DNA of 64,000 nucleotides from Echinometra lucunter (Eukaryota > Echinodermata > Echinoidea > Camarodonta > Echinometridae): the NCBI GenBank assembly GCA_029962745.1, contig CM057157.1, positions 7,976,977 to 8,040,976 on the forward strand. The letters are read 5' to 3'. This document shows positions 13,101 through 24,319 of the stretch, piece by piece. A program made the position numbers and the translations under genes. The notes under the pieces are model-generated. The model had not been told where the DNA came from and made no database searches. It saw only the letters and a list, made by a program, of their open reading frames with translations. How positions within the stretch are numbered: position 1 is the first letter of the stretch; each line of letters starts with the position of its first letter.

Positions 13101-15514
13101 CCACTGTAAGATGACCCATAGGTAAATTTATTTACGTTTTAAATGAAAAAATAGGAGTATTATAATCAAAGTTGCATGACCCAGCCCTCTATTTCCCATA
13201 CTCTTTTTTCTTCTTCCTCCTCTCTTTCTTTTTTTTTTTTTTGGGGGGGGGGTCACTTGAAAAATCATAGAGGTCCCTGTCTGAACATGATAGTATTTAT
13301 AAAAATGAATATAATACGCCGTATATGACCCGTTGACTAAAAAGTTGTCATGGTGCACAAACCTATTAATTTATTCAGACCAATTTGCACCAAAAAAACC
13401 CCAAAACATTGAAACAATTTCCAAATTTCAAAGCTAAGAAAACTAAGGATGCGTGGGCCCGCCCCTCCCAACGCTGAACCCACTTTAAGCGCTACGCCAA
13501 TACATGTAGATATAAATCGCCAAATATTACTAGATGAATAATCCGAACTGTACAGAATTTCTCATTTGTTAAAATTATAATTTGATGGGATCCTTTAAAC
13601 ATGTTTTACCAAAAGGGATTATGTAATAGGTATGGCATATATCACTTGGGAATACTGGCAAAAAAAAAATAATAACTTCACAGGTTTTTCATATCGGTGT
13701 TTTTTTTTTGTTTTTTTTTTTTTGTCATATATTTCCAGTATTGTGCAAACTTGATCCCCCCCCCCCCCCAGCCGGAAAGGACCACTATACAGACAGTTTA
13801 GGGAGACTATGATTAAATAGGTCCATTGATATTGTGACGCTCAAGATATAGAGATGGTAATATGAGCTAATAAAAGTAAAGATCGAGAGAGGGGGGAGGG
13901 GGTGTTGGTGCAGAAGAGAGGTCTTTGTTAAATATTTAAAGCATACAATTTAATAACTTTTTCTGATATGATACCCAAATCATATTAGTACATGTAATCC
14001 GCTTCAGTAGTCCCGCTCAAACGCTTTGCATGATCTCCCAATCGTGAAGAAAGGCAAGAATTGGGACTATGATATTGGGGGCACGGACGAAACATAATGG
14101 ATGTCCCATACGTACGTGCTGCGTATAATCCGACCAAAGAAAATGTTAGGGGAAAGGGGGATAAAATTTGTCTCTATACAGTACCAGCCCGAGACAAAAT
14201 TAAATCTAGCACTAAGGCAAATAATCATTGTTTTGACAGAATACCCTGCATAATACACAAAAGGTCAAGCAAACCCAATAGCGGTGTGTGTAACTTTGTG
14301 CACTATTATAGCTATAGTTGTTCATAAAGATCCCCCAAACGCGCTTTATTTCTATGGGTGGGACCGCCGCGATCCTCATGCACGCTCCTCTCGCTATAAT
14401 GCTGTAATTAATGAAGCCTACTGTAACATAAGTATTTGCAGTGAATTGAAAGGACTATAAACATTTTTAAGTGTCTTCATTTCAAGCAAACTGGTTAATT
14501 ATGAACTTGAGTATATACCGCTATTCTACGTGGCCATGTTTACTTCCGCTTGACTTGAGCGAAAATGGGAAGCTAGAAAAGCGGGCCAACATTAAGCCAA
14601 GTTAGATAACAGCGCATCGCACAAAATGAACACTCGTTTTTCAAGGTATTTAACTATTAAACCGCCTTGTAGGGGGATCCATTCCAATTCCATAACGTTT
14701 TAAAGTTTAGGCCTCTAAAATACTAAGGAGTATTGGTATTACGTATTTCGTTATGTAATAAGGTTGCGGTGCTCTCCGACTGAAATCTATTTTGAAATCC
14801 GCTTAGCGTTTAACTCGAACTCTGAGCGCTATGTTATTCCTATCAAAAGCTTTATAGGCGCGCGACTCATATTATGATGGGGGACGCATGAGCGATTGGA
14901 ATACAAACCTTTCGTTTGGGTGGACGAGGCCCTCGTTTCAATTGGAACGCCTCTCTCTCTTCATATGTAACTGCATATTTGGCCAGCACGTATTTGTTAG
15001 TGGGACTGATATAAAGCCTTCTTGCACCCACTTCTCTTTTGAGTGCCTCTTCCAAAAAGCTCCTGGTGAATTTGGTGTCTGGGTTCACCTCTGCAAAGAA
15101 CTGAACAATCTCCTCCAGACTTGCGCCTTTGAGCGCATTGTTGTCATTTTTCAGCTGACCGTCGGAAGGGCAGTCAGCATCCTCTAAAACTTGATCAGAA
15201 TCTTCTGAGACGGTCAGTTTCTCAATTGCTGCCAGAATAGAACGTGTAGCATCGTTTGAGTTGAGTTGGTAGCCCCCAAGTCGACTTTTACACCACTTAG
15301 CAGCATTTCGGTAACTCGTGTTCCCTTTGTAATCCACTTTAATAACAATTTCGTCGTCGACCAGTCGATCTAACTCTGTTATCACATCGACGTCGGTCAA
15401 TCCATATTTGCGCTCCACCATGTGACAAATTCGCTCCAAATCTGGTCGAGCTTTGCGCCTTCGTAACGAGTCAATAGCATCGAGAATCACAGCTTGGCGA
15501 TCTATTGCAGCCAT
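1102..15514 (-). CDS. Double-PHD, SAM-domain chromatin reader (KAT6/SAMD1-like)
   Basis: Exons on the minus strand: 15514-14909, 7073-6917, 6124-6012, 5371-5290, 4770-4711, 2857-2778, 2229 (or 2281)-2065 and 1659-1102. With the acceptor at 2229 all phases agree and the protein is 606 aa. Order: winged helix about 1-75 ([13 protein letters not shown]), a second linker-histone-like winged helix about 85-175, PHD1 from C227-x2-C230 to about 280, PHD2 about 280-330 ([18 protein letters not shown]), acidic/Ser linker, SAM about 397-457 ([16 protein letters not shown] ... [10 protein letters not shown]), then a Ser/Pro/Lys-rich tail. The winged helices and PHD pair match the N-terminus of KAT6 acetyltransferases, which read acylated H3 tails and CpG DNA; SAM domains self-associate. 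No MYST catalytic domain follows, because the stop comes after SAM. Predicted role: nuclear chromatin adaptor. The exact family name is uncertain. The acceptor at 2281 would leave the frame off unless a further exon of 3n+2 nt exists. Confidence 0.9.
3169..3320. mobile_element. MITE, 150 bp
   Basis: The left end TTTCATAAAACTTGTTATCA and the right end (reverse complement, TGATAACAAGTTTTATGAAA) form TIRs of about 25 bp. It lies in an intron of the PHD/SAM gene. The 'gtttcataaa' end recurs at 42925 and 24869, so these are related small MITEs. Confidence 0.75.
3385..3610 (+). mobile_element. tRNA-derived SINE, partial
   Basis: A Pol III B box (GGTTCGATCC) is followed by the same body as the SINEs at 6190 and 39365 ('ccctctcgacccaggtgtt', then a gctagt..ATTATT tail). 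The tail merges into an (ATT/ATC)n microsatellite up to 3610. The A-box half is probably separated from it by the MITE at 3169-3320. Confidence 0.6.
3726..4698. mobile_element. Foldback element, about 970 bp
   Basis: Arms of about 265 bp (3726-3990 and 4437-4698) are reverse complements with scattered differences, for example GGTTCCTATGTGGTTTATGA against its complement near 4600, and TGTGTATGTGCGGTGATACG against its complement near 4445. There is no ORF. It lies directly beside the splice donor of the second PHD2 exon (4711), within the intron. Confidence 0.85.
6190..6555 (+). mobile_element. tRNA-derived SINE
   Basis: Head with A-box-like TGGTCGAACAG and B box GGTTCGAATCC about 45 nt later, a body with 'gtttgccactctccaccctggtg' and 'gggtacccgg', and a 3' end reading 'agcgcttta...ctataaatgtaactagtATTATTAT'. 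No tRNA cloverleaf can be closed, so it is a SINE rather than a tRNA gene. Related copies are at 3385 and 39365 and a tail fragment near 18660. Confidence 0.8.
8920..9340. mobile_element. MITE, about 420 bp
   Basis: Terminal inverted repeats: left GCCCAGCGCACACTGCACGA, right end reading ...AGTGTGCGCCGGGC. Inner arms also pair (cgacccgattttcgaa against ttcaaaaatcggatcgcag). No coding capacity; superfamily not assigned. Confidence 0.75.
11272..11860. mobile_element. Foldback MITE, about 590 bp
   Basis: Starts TTTAAAGGAAAATGCAACCC and ends TGGGTTGCATTCTCCTTTAA, with nearly full-length arms (for example GCATCTGTGATGTCATC against GATGACATCACAGATGC). The same terminus ('aaaggagaatg') marks the element at 18750 and, more loosely, that at 62340, so the three belong to one superfamily. 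Confidence 0.85.
12323..12595. mobile_element. Candidate MITE with GCGTAGC ends
   Basis: The left end 'gggagtgcacccgcgtagcca' and right end 'tagctacgccactatgggagtg' are imperfect inverted repeats around a G/C-run hairpin and a pyrimidine tract. This is weaker than the other TIR elements here. Confidence 0.4.
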
Positions 15515-18500
15515 TGATACCTTTATATTTCTCTAAAACAGCTTTTGCACGGAGTAAAAATGGTGTTGAAATTGCGTCTTTTTTTCCAAAACGCGTGCTC
15601 ACTTGATAATAATTCAGCGTTTGTTAGCTAGAGTATAATGCGCTAGCGCTCGACCCTGCGCTTTGAGAGAGTACAAAATGTGTAGTATACTACGCGACTA
15701 TTCTATTGAATAAATTACGACGGCGGCGCGGCGTGTAGTAGAACTGTATAGTTTGTGTTGCAGTGCTGAAAACATACATCAAAGTAAATCGAAGAAGATT
15801 AGTTGTACGCATGCGTCGTGGACCACAGGCAATGAACTGCAGTGCAGTATGCATGGTATCGGAGGGCAATATTGAGTGAGATCGAGACTCTAAATAATGA
15901 ATTCCTACACACAATGCTATTGTAATATCGTTTCTCTTATTTTGGGAATTATACGGTTTGCAAGGTTCGATATCGTAAACAACTAGAATCACAAAATTAT
16001 AGTGCAGCATGTTCTCGGAGAGATTATGCTGTCTATTTTCAGGCTGAATGCCCCCCCCCCCCCCCCCCCCATCTCTGCAACGTCGAGCATATTCCACTAA
16101 ATAAGAAGTGTTTGGCCTCGGCGTTACCGAAACAAAAGCACATGCAAATTATAAATATAAATCAGTAATGGCTGGGTCTACACAAACGCGTGTTATGGGG
16201 CTTCGTCGCTTTTGGCACACAGGGAGAGCTTGGGTGATCTTGTAAAGAGATCTCTAGCTGCATATAGTAATCATTCCTTGTACTCTACAATAGGAAAAAT
16301 AAATAATGGCAGAGCGGGTGAGTTAGATCTTGACATATGAAATTGGGTTCAGTTGCAGCATCCCTTCCCATTTAATAAAACATAATAAACAAAAAAAGTT
16401 TTATAGACAAAACAAAAACTTTTACAATAACAGGGATTGCAACGGAAATACACGTACGTACCATTTCTTTTTGCTTTCCCTTTGAATCAGAAAGTTGTAG
16501 TTTAGGAAAAATTCTCCGACAGTACTGAGATTTATTTTTTTTTCAAATCCTCCGGGCGGCGACCCCTTCATGGGTGTCGATTTATATTCGTGGTTGGGGG
16601 ATGATGACTGGTACGCCAATATGCTCGGCGAGGCGGAGCGAAGCAACGGAGTGGGGGAGACACTTTGAATTCGGAGTATGACCTACATAATTATACCGAC
16701 AAATTTTTAGGTGGTGACCCCAAATTTGCCAAAAGATATGCCCCCGGCCCCCTCACACTAAAAATATTTTTCAAATATCTTAGACGTAGATCTTTAGGGG
16801 CCTATTCAAAAAGTACTTTAATGGAATGTACAGCGTTTTAGAAAGTTGGGGAGCTAACTTTGCTAGCCGAGTTTTTAAATTTCGCGAAACGAAGAGAGCG
16901 AGCGGGCAAAAGACCACTCTTTGCTTATGGTGGAAGTGTTGTTTCAGAACACTATACATTTCTATAAGGTAGCCTATCTAAATGATTTAGGTCTATTATG
17001 ATCACCATCTCGCTGCCCTATAATTTTGGCACCTCGACTGGCCTAAGTGCATTGGTGTCCGAATTAAACCTCTGTTTCATTATCACAAGCCAGCGAAGCG
17101 AGCGAGGAACTATACCCGTCTGAAGTGTCATTTCATGAATCAAAATTCATGAAATGAACAGGTAGATATGTTGGAACTGCCCTGAATAAACATACAATTT
17201 ATTTAAATTACATCGTTTAGAGTACAATAGAGTTAAAGATCACATTTAACATTTTGTTCGTTATAAAAAAATGGGGAAATAATGCTAAGTAGGCAAAGTT
17301 CCATTACGGTTATCTTCAATGAACGGGCTAAATGGAAAGTCTTTACAAAATAATTCAAACACACATAAACATTAAATTTGCTACACAGGAAGGCAGTTTT
17401 GTTTTGTTTTTTTACTTCATTTTTTTTTTTTTTTTTACTCGCCGATGAACAGGGGGGCCATGGCCCCCTTATGCCTCCCTTAGCTATGCCAGTGATTAAG
17501 AAAAATAAAAAAGAAAAATAAATACGATGTCTTTTGCGCAATTACACGAATAACAATGATCATCATAATTCATTTATTCAGCCATTCATTCCTTTTTTTC
17601 ATTTTGTCATTATGTCATTTTTGACCGTAAATTATTGGGGCGTGATAACACAGGCCATCACCCTAACTGAAATGTTCTTATTATTCAACATGCTTCTCTT
17701 AAGTTTATTTCTTTTTCGATTTGATTTTGAGAATAATCCTTCATTGTCAGGATTTTATATCGAAATTAAAATTTGAATTTGAATTTTAAATATTTGATTG
17801 GGGGATATATACCCCCCCCCCCCCCCGATTGACACCCATGCCCCAACTTTTATCCGCCCAAGATCTTACTTTTTTGTTCCCAATCTGAAAACTTAACTTC
17901 TTTTTTCTTTGTAAATTTTATTTTTGTTTTGAATGAACGTACTGGATACGGCATGGAGGAATCGGAAATTTAGTTTGTAACCGTACTGATAACAGAAGAT
18001 AAACGAATATTTTAGTGTATACGGTGTTCGAAATAAGACCAAGTTGCCATAAGGAACACTTTTGACTTAATGGCATAAGTTCCATGATATATAAACAAGT
18101 AATGTCGCACATCTTTAAAGCTGACTGTTTTGTTTGATTTGTTAGATTGTGCTGCTTGTTGTTGTTTCCTTTTTGTTACATATATTCCAGTTATTTTATT
18201 TCTTAACTTTGAATTCGATGTGAGCTTACTCAGTTATCGTTTCTTTCTGTAGTATTTACTGATCTATGTATTGTTTTGTTTTGTTGTTATTACTATTTTG
18301 TTCTTGTATTATTTGTTGTTGTTTTTTAATGTGTGAATGGACCCCTACGAAAAACAGCATTTTGCTGACACGGTGTTCCGTCCCACAAGTGGCAAAAAAT
18401 AGAAATAGATTAATTAATTGAAAATCTTATTTTTGCGATCAGTAACATGAACCAAAATAATCTGATATTACAGAAAATATGTCTATTCAGATATTGCAAT

Positions 18501-18659
18501 TTATAGAAAGAAAATAAATATGTATAATTAATGGAAATTATTTTTGTGAACACACGAGACCACCATCGTGATCGAGCGAGTTTCTTGGTGTCGATGGCGG
18601 CCTCAAATACGAGTGTAGGAAAAATGTGTTTCTATAGTCTTTTCAAATGGCACAAAACA

Positions 18660-18735
18660 TTTGTAGAGCGCAGTAGAGTATATGCATATAGTAGCTGCGC
18701 TATATAAATGGACCATATTATTATTATTAAAACAT
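18660..18735 (+). mobile_element. SINE tail fragment
   Basis: 'gctgcgctatataaatgg..catATTATTATTATTAA' matches the 3' end of the local tRNA-SINE family ('agcgcttta..ctataaatg..ATTATTAT'). The promoter half is absent. Confidence 0.5.
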
Positions 18736-18749
18736 TATCATAAACACTG

Positions 18750-19338
18750 AAAGGAGAATGAAACCCTAGGGGAAAAATCAATTTTAATGAAAAGAGAGGA
18801 TAGAGAGATGCAATTTTTTTTAAAAGTTCCATCAAAAACTGATCAAGTTATGAAAGTTTGAAAAGTCTCAATTTCCTTTCTATGGCGATCCTCAAAGTGG
18901 TAATGTTGCTTCATAATGGCAAGTTTAGAACATGGTTTAGAAGGACATTATTCTCCATTATGTTTTGTCTACAAAATTGCATGTTTTCCCCATGACCTCT
19001 CAAGATGCAGCTTGTCTCCTAATTTTTCAAGATGTATCATGGGACAATGTATTTGACACAACATAATTATGTTGAGTTCTCAAAGAGACATGCAGCATCT
19101 TTAGAGATAATGGAGAAAATATGAAATTTTGTGTAAAAAAAAAAAATACTGAGAGTTATCCTTCTAAACCTGCCATTTTGTCAACATTGTCAATTTGAAA
19201 ATCGCGTTAGAAAGTAAATTGAGACTTTTCAAACTTTCTTATTTCGCAACCGATTCTGATGGAACTTTTTAAAATTGCTTCTCTCTGTCCTCTCTTTTTA
19301 TTAATATGGATATTTTCCGAGGGTTTCATTCTCCTTTA
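18750..19338. mobile_element. Foldback MITE, about 590 bp
   Basis: The left end AAAGGAGAATGAAACCCT pairs with the right end AGGGTTTCATTCTCCTTT (one mismatch), and the arms continue inward (agttccatcaaaaactgatca; cttttcaaactttc). Same terminal type and length as the element at 11272, with different internal sequence. Confidence 0.8.
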
Positions 19339-19842
19339 AATTAAATTTACAAACCATACAAGAAAAAAATGGAATCTGTCTACGGAGTGTATATACGCGC
19401 TTAAAAACTATAAAGCCTGTGGTTTGTTATAGAGTATACTCAACAAACGATAACACTATTGTCATACAAAACTAAAGTTTTTAATTTCATTAAACTCTAA
19501 CCACATTTTCTTCGTTGACACGAAAATAAAAACAAATTTTAAAAAAAATGACACGACTCGTACTTATTTCACCCATAAATGTTCGAAATTAACATTTTAC
19601 TTTTCATTTTCCAGTACGAAATTCAGCCTAAAAACACGGAAATTGGAAGATTTGTCTGCATTCTGTATCTAATTACTTCCAAGGTTTTGGTCCGATGAAA
19701 TAAGTGTTGAATAACTGATAGTTTCTATATTTTGTTCGTACCCTCAAGAGCGCAGATGATGTTCCAAGTCAAATGTGCATACAAAATTTATGCTGATGCT
19801 GAGGGAAGTTCCACTGGCAATGCCGTGCAAAGATGAAAACAG

Positions 19843-20074
19843 GAGCGGCGCCTGGGTAGTTTGATGGGGGGAGGGGCAAGGTGACCCATAGGTGAATTTA
19901 TTGACGTTTCAGATGGACATATAGTTGCAAGCCCCAGGCCTATCTTCCCCACCCTTTTCTTTCTTCTTCCTCCTCTTTTTACTTCTTTTTCTCCTCTTTT
20001 TTTTTTTTAATTGAGAAATCATAGGGGAGGCATTCGCCCTGCCCCCCCCCCCCCTGTAGCGCCGCCCCTGGGTG
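19843..20074. mobile_element. MITE with GGGGCGGCGC ends
   Basis: Left 'aggagcggcgcctggg' and right 'gcgccgcccctggg' (inverted) bound a 230-bp element containing a pyrimidine tract and a C-run. The internal 'gacccataggtgaatttatt.acgttt' also occurs at about 13108-13150, showing a second copy in intron 1 of the PHD/SAM gene. Confidence 0.6.
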
Positions 20075-20296
20075 AAAACGAAAACGAAAACGAAAACGCT
20101 TGTTTCACCCTTTTCATATCCGCTATATAGAACTAACATTTCTACTTCCGCATTTTTGTATTCTGAAGGAAATTCGGCGAGTCTCTGTATAATTGACAAG
20201 ATTTCTTGGTTTAACGAAGTAATTATGCTTGAAGTTAGCTTCCGCTCATAAAAGGATACAAAGTCGCATGGACATAAATCTTCGATCAACGTCTCT

Positions 20297-20331
<35 letters not shown>

Positions 20332-20408
20332 TCCAATATGCTCGTTTCTATCTCTCCTTTGATTCTCTCCCTGTGCCTTTACCACTTTTTCCTCCGTCTT
20401 CCTTCTCT

Positions 20409-20439
<31 letters not shown>

Positions 20440-20460
20440 CCCCCCCCCCCATCTCTTTCT
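20297..20460 (+). repeat. (CT)n / pyrimidine microsatellite
   Basis: Long CT dinucleotide tracts at 20297-20335 and 20420-20460 are broken by two C-runs. Open frames here (Leu/Ser/Pro-rich) are low-complexity artefacts. Confidence 0.85.
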
Positions 20461-21567
20461 CTCCTTATCCTGTCTCTGGGTCTTATTTTATTTCTCTTTT
20501 ACTTTTCTCTCACGTTTCTCTACCAGTATATACACAAGCAAGGTTGAAGCAATCTCCGACTTCCAATTACCTCATCTTGCATGCTTTGATCTCCTTTTTT
20601 TTTTCCTTTTTTCTTTTTATCTTCCTTTTTTTCACTCTCTTTCTTTCTCTTCTCTTCTTTTCCACTTCCAACTGCAATCCTTGACCACATCTGACCCTAT
20701 CATATTGATATCAATCGTAAGTCTATGGCAAAACATGTACTAAAGAGATGCAATTGATTGTAAGATTGATTGTATCTCTTTATGTTACACCCCCCCCCCC
20801 CCTCCCATGGACCTATAAACATGAACCCAATCCTAACCGAAGCTCGTATTCTTTGACGAAATAAAGACCGATGCAAACGTCACAAAGGACGCAAAAAGTC
20901 AACAACAAAACATAACAAACAAAAACAAAAAAACAGATTAGCTGGCGGAAAATGACGTGTAGTTTTTTAAAAAACGTCCCATAAAAAATGTTACATCCGG
21001 ACTACGGAGAGATTTTTTCCGATACAATGGGAATTCTCCCGGGGATATTCTAGGGGTATAGTCACTACGTCTACCAATAACCACAAAATTAATGACGAAG
21101 GGGAAAGTTAGAGGTGTTATAATCCGATTCATGTGCCCAGATATGCGTCACTAATAATCATGCGAAAATCAGTCATTAAACATAGACGTGTATGGCTTTC
21201 TGCAATGCCATCAGCCAACAGAGAAAAATTTGGTTTTTACGTGTGCTATCAATAGCAAATTCCAAAACTTGATCCCATCTCCCCAAGAGAGAGAGGATGG
21301 GAGGGGCAAGGGAGCGAGCAAGAGAGAGGGCGAAGGGGTAGAGAAAGAAAATTAAATGATGTGGGGTAGGGCGAGAGAAAGCTAGAGGAAAGAGATACAG
21401 AGCGAGTATAAAGAAAAGAGATAAAAACGGTATCGAGAGAAGTATACGGTGGGAGAAAAATAGGGCAGATTTTAGAGAAGGTCTAAATAAAAAAGAAATG
21501 GGGAGAGAGGAGAGAGAGAGGGCACATTCTGAAGCAGACCCTTCATAATGGAAGTATGAAGTATTAA

Positions 21568-22350
21568 CCCTATCTAGCCCGGGGGGGGGGGGGGCTAAAA
21601 AAGCCCCCCCCCCTCGACATTTTTCGCAATATATCCGTAACATGAAAAGCTCACGCCGTGACGCTTCATGACTTTTTTCTTTCAAGTCTCGCGCAACTTT
21701 TGAGACCAAATTCACGACGCCGGATATGTGGTTCCCAAGTTACGCAACATTTTGTAAGTGCATGTCAGACCAAAAATTGCTCAAAAACGTGATTTCATGT
21801 ACAAATCCAATGCAAATTCTGTTTCTAGCCAAAATTCATAAATGTATCATTATTTTCATGCTTACTGATTAAAAACAATTAATTTCATGTTGTTTATGAT
21901 CGGAATAGTGTCGCCAACCATTTCCATTGAAAAACCAATAAAAAACAAAGAGTCGAAAAACAAAGAAATACATAAGAAATTTTAAAAACAATAAAATACA
22001 TAAGAAATTTTTATTTGATACCACTATTTTTTGATGTACATTTGATAAGAATCCTAAAAAGAGTGTCTAGACCAAAATTTAGCCGTTTCAGAGCTTTATT
22101 TACAGATTTACAGGTGAATTCTAATTCTATGCATAAATTAGCATAATTAATTAATCAAAATTAAATTTGAATAATTTTGCAATAATTAATTGTACAATTT
22201 TGGAGATTACGTTGTGGGTGACGTGCATGCTGATTTTTGTCGCGATCACGTGATCAACAGCCGAGATCTGAGGGGGCCAAATAAGCCCCCCTCCCCCCCC
22301 CCCCCCCCCCCCCCGACTATGCAACTTCAAAATAGCCCACACCATTTCTG
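21568..22350 (-). mobile_element. piggyBac-like MITE, decayed copy
   Basis: A diverged copy of the element at 55299-56051 in the opposite orientation. Shared blocks include the 'caattcatgacg/ttcacgacg' region, 'acatgaaatca...ttgctc', the 'cataagaaat' repeats and the 'gccgagatct' end. One terminus keeps TTAA-CCCTA (21564-21572); the other has lost the canonical end near 22350. Confidence 0.7.
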
Positions 22351-22489
22351 AACTTGGATTATGAAATGTCAAATTTTAAACGGTATCTCAATATGCCCAG
22401 CTGGCACTCTTGCTCTCTCTCTCTCTCTCTCTCTCTCTCTAAAAACTCAGTCTTTTTTGTATCTATTTCTGCCTTTCTCCTTGGCTTTC

Positions 22490-23665
22490 CAGTCAGACCG
22501 CCACGCGTAAGTTAATGAGGCAAATCGGCCCATTTTACGTCAGATCTCGTTCACTGAAAATTGCTTCTCACGCTCGCGGGATTTCACGAGAGTTTTAGAC
22601 ATATTTGCGAGGGTTCAGGAAAATCTTCCTGAATGGTGAACAGTGCTGAAGCTAATCAATTAATGTCGTTGTCCTACTCATTGGCATTTTCCTCATTAGT
22701 TTGACGTATAGATTGATTATCTTTGTTCAGATTTAGATATTTTTAATCCAATTCAAATACCATGAAATTTTGGTTATTTCTTAGACTTATTTTAACCCTT
22801 GTTTACTTCATCTTCGCTCCTGACCAGATTAAAGCATTAACATATAAGTCAAGTGGATTATTGTGGACTTTGGTATTTGGCACTGACAGTGAATTCAAAA
22901 CTCATTGGCTGCAAAATGTATTAGTCAAAGAAAATAAAGGTTTATTTGAGCCAATTTTTGTGGAGAAAGCCACTCGAGCGGTAATCCCGCGAGCTTAAGC
23001 CCGGGTGCAACAGGCTGGAATGCTCGTTGTGCGCCGCTGATGTTTGAACTGCCTAGCTGAGGTATTTTGGTGACGTCACAATGGCGAGAGCCCAGCCCTG
23101 GCCCTGGCTGAAGATCAGGGATGTGCGTGATGCGATTGCGGAACGGACCAATCAGAAACTAGCGGCATAGTCCTTGGACCAATCACGTTGCGTCATTCAG
23201 TGAAATGCTTACTTTACTCGAGAAAAAAACTGTACCATGCTTGATTTTGCTTCGCTCCTGACGCGATTTAATCGTGAATCATCAGAATTTTGGTAAATAA
23301 TTAAAAGAGTAGAATTTTGCCATCAAATTAAGCTTTAAAATTCCTTGCAGCAAGATATGTGACCTACTTTTCTTCACCCTTTTCCTGCAGATTACTCCAT
23401 TTGATACAACATGGAATTGATCTCCATATTTTTAAAAGTGTTTTTCTCTTTGTTATTTAGTTTTTAAATGAAATAGGTAGAACAACCATCCCTTTTTCAA
23501 TTCTGCCAGGAAATTATAATAATCTATGCTGAAATGATACAAATATTGGCATTTTACAGAAGAACATTTTGCTCATGAATATTCATATCTTCAGTTTGGT
23601 CCGGTTTGGACGTGCATATGAGTTTTGTAAAATAAGCACCTTTTATACGCGTGGCGGTCTGACTG
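22490..23665. mobile_element. 1.18 kb TIR element, non-autonomous
   Basis: Begins CAGTCAGACCGCCACGCGTA and ends with its exact reverse complement (TACGCGTGGCGGTCTGACTG). Both sides are flanked by TTTC, a possible 4-bp target duplication. The only open frame inside (22762-22998, 78 aa with a hydrophobic start) resembles no transposase, so this is presumably mobilised in trans. Confidence 0.8.
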
Positions 23666-23782
23666 TTTCTCTCTCCCTCACAGCCCATTCACTATTCATG
23701 CTTTGTTGCATATCATTTTCACCCACCCCCTAGAATTTTACCCCATTCATTCCGGCATTTTGACTGAGTGTCAAAACTAAGA

Positions 23783-23947
23783 CCAGGGCCCCGTAACACA
23801 AAGATTTGCAATCAATCGCAAAGTTGTAACAGCCAATCAAGACCATTGTTTCATGCACATCTCGATTGAAAAGGTGACCCTGGACCAATCAGAATGGTTA
23901 TTTTAAATTTGCGATTGATTGCAAACCTTTGTGTTACGAGCCCCTGG
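23783..23947. mobile_element. MITE, 165 bp
   Basis: Long TIRs: left CCAGGGCCCCGTAACACAAA and right TTTGTGTTACGAGCCCCTGG, continuing inward as 'tttgcaatcaatcgcaa'. No ORF. Confidence 0.85.
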
Positions 23948-24004
23948 ATGTACATTCTCAAACCATTATATACCAATGGCAATGATCCCTGGTAAAATTA
24001 TTAG

Positions 24005-24010
24005 TTTATT
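24005..24010 (-). other. Candidate poly(A) signal of PIGW
   Basis: The minus strand reads AATAAA about 310 nt beyond the PIGW stop codon at 24320. Confidence 0.45.
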
Positions 24011-24319
24011 GAAAAAAAAGTTTTACATTATTTCATTCATCATAGCATTTGGCACAGATAAAGTAAAAAAACTAATACACATATATAAAATATCTGGAGA
24101 ATCATTCATATAACTTCCAAGTACAAAACCGGGAAAACTCTTACACAAGTTTTAAAATGCCATCTGACAGAACCTCACTGACCTACTAAACCAAATCACA
24201 AAAATACAAGTATTTCTGCAGTCAAATGTATTATCTTTGGTGTGCAGTCAAGCACCACTGTCTCCTTTAAACAATGAATCTATTGCACCTTACCCATTTT
24301 GCATTGAGGAACAGAATAT

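Larger units (their letters stand above)
7074..14908 (-). other. Large intron 1 of the PHD/SAM gene
   Basis: This 7.8 kb intron holds no convincing exon on either strand. It contains a G-run/C-run hairpin near 7397-7434, MITEs at 8920, 11272 and 12323, a relative of the 19843 element at about 13108-13300, and many poly(C)/poly(G) runs (8572, 9517, 9595, 10545, 10730, 13003, 13067, 13756). Its ORFs are repeats or low complexity. Confidence 0.7.
15515..24319. other. Intergenic region between the PHD/SAM gene and PIGW
   Basis: No gene was found in these 8.8 kb on either strand. The first few hundred bases should hold the promoter of the PHD/SAM gene, with no TATA box recognised. The rest is repeats: poly(C) at 16050, poly(C) at 17812, foldback at 18750, (CT)n at 20297, TIR elements listed separately, and a 25-bp (GAAAAC)n run at 20076. 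Its ORFs are low complexity or lie inside these elements. Confidence 0.65.

Noticed and set aside
1102..15514. Full KAT6 histone acetyltransferase
   Set aside because: No MYST zinc finger or acetyl-CoA motif follows the PHD pair; the frame ends after SAM and a basic tail.
22762..22998. 78-aa frame with a signal-peptide-like start
   Set aside because: It lies entirely inside a TIR element, resembles no family I know, and has no visible splice or promoter support.
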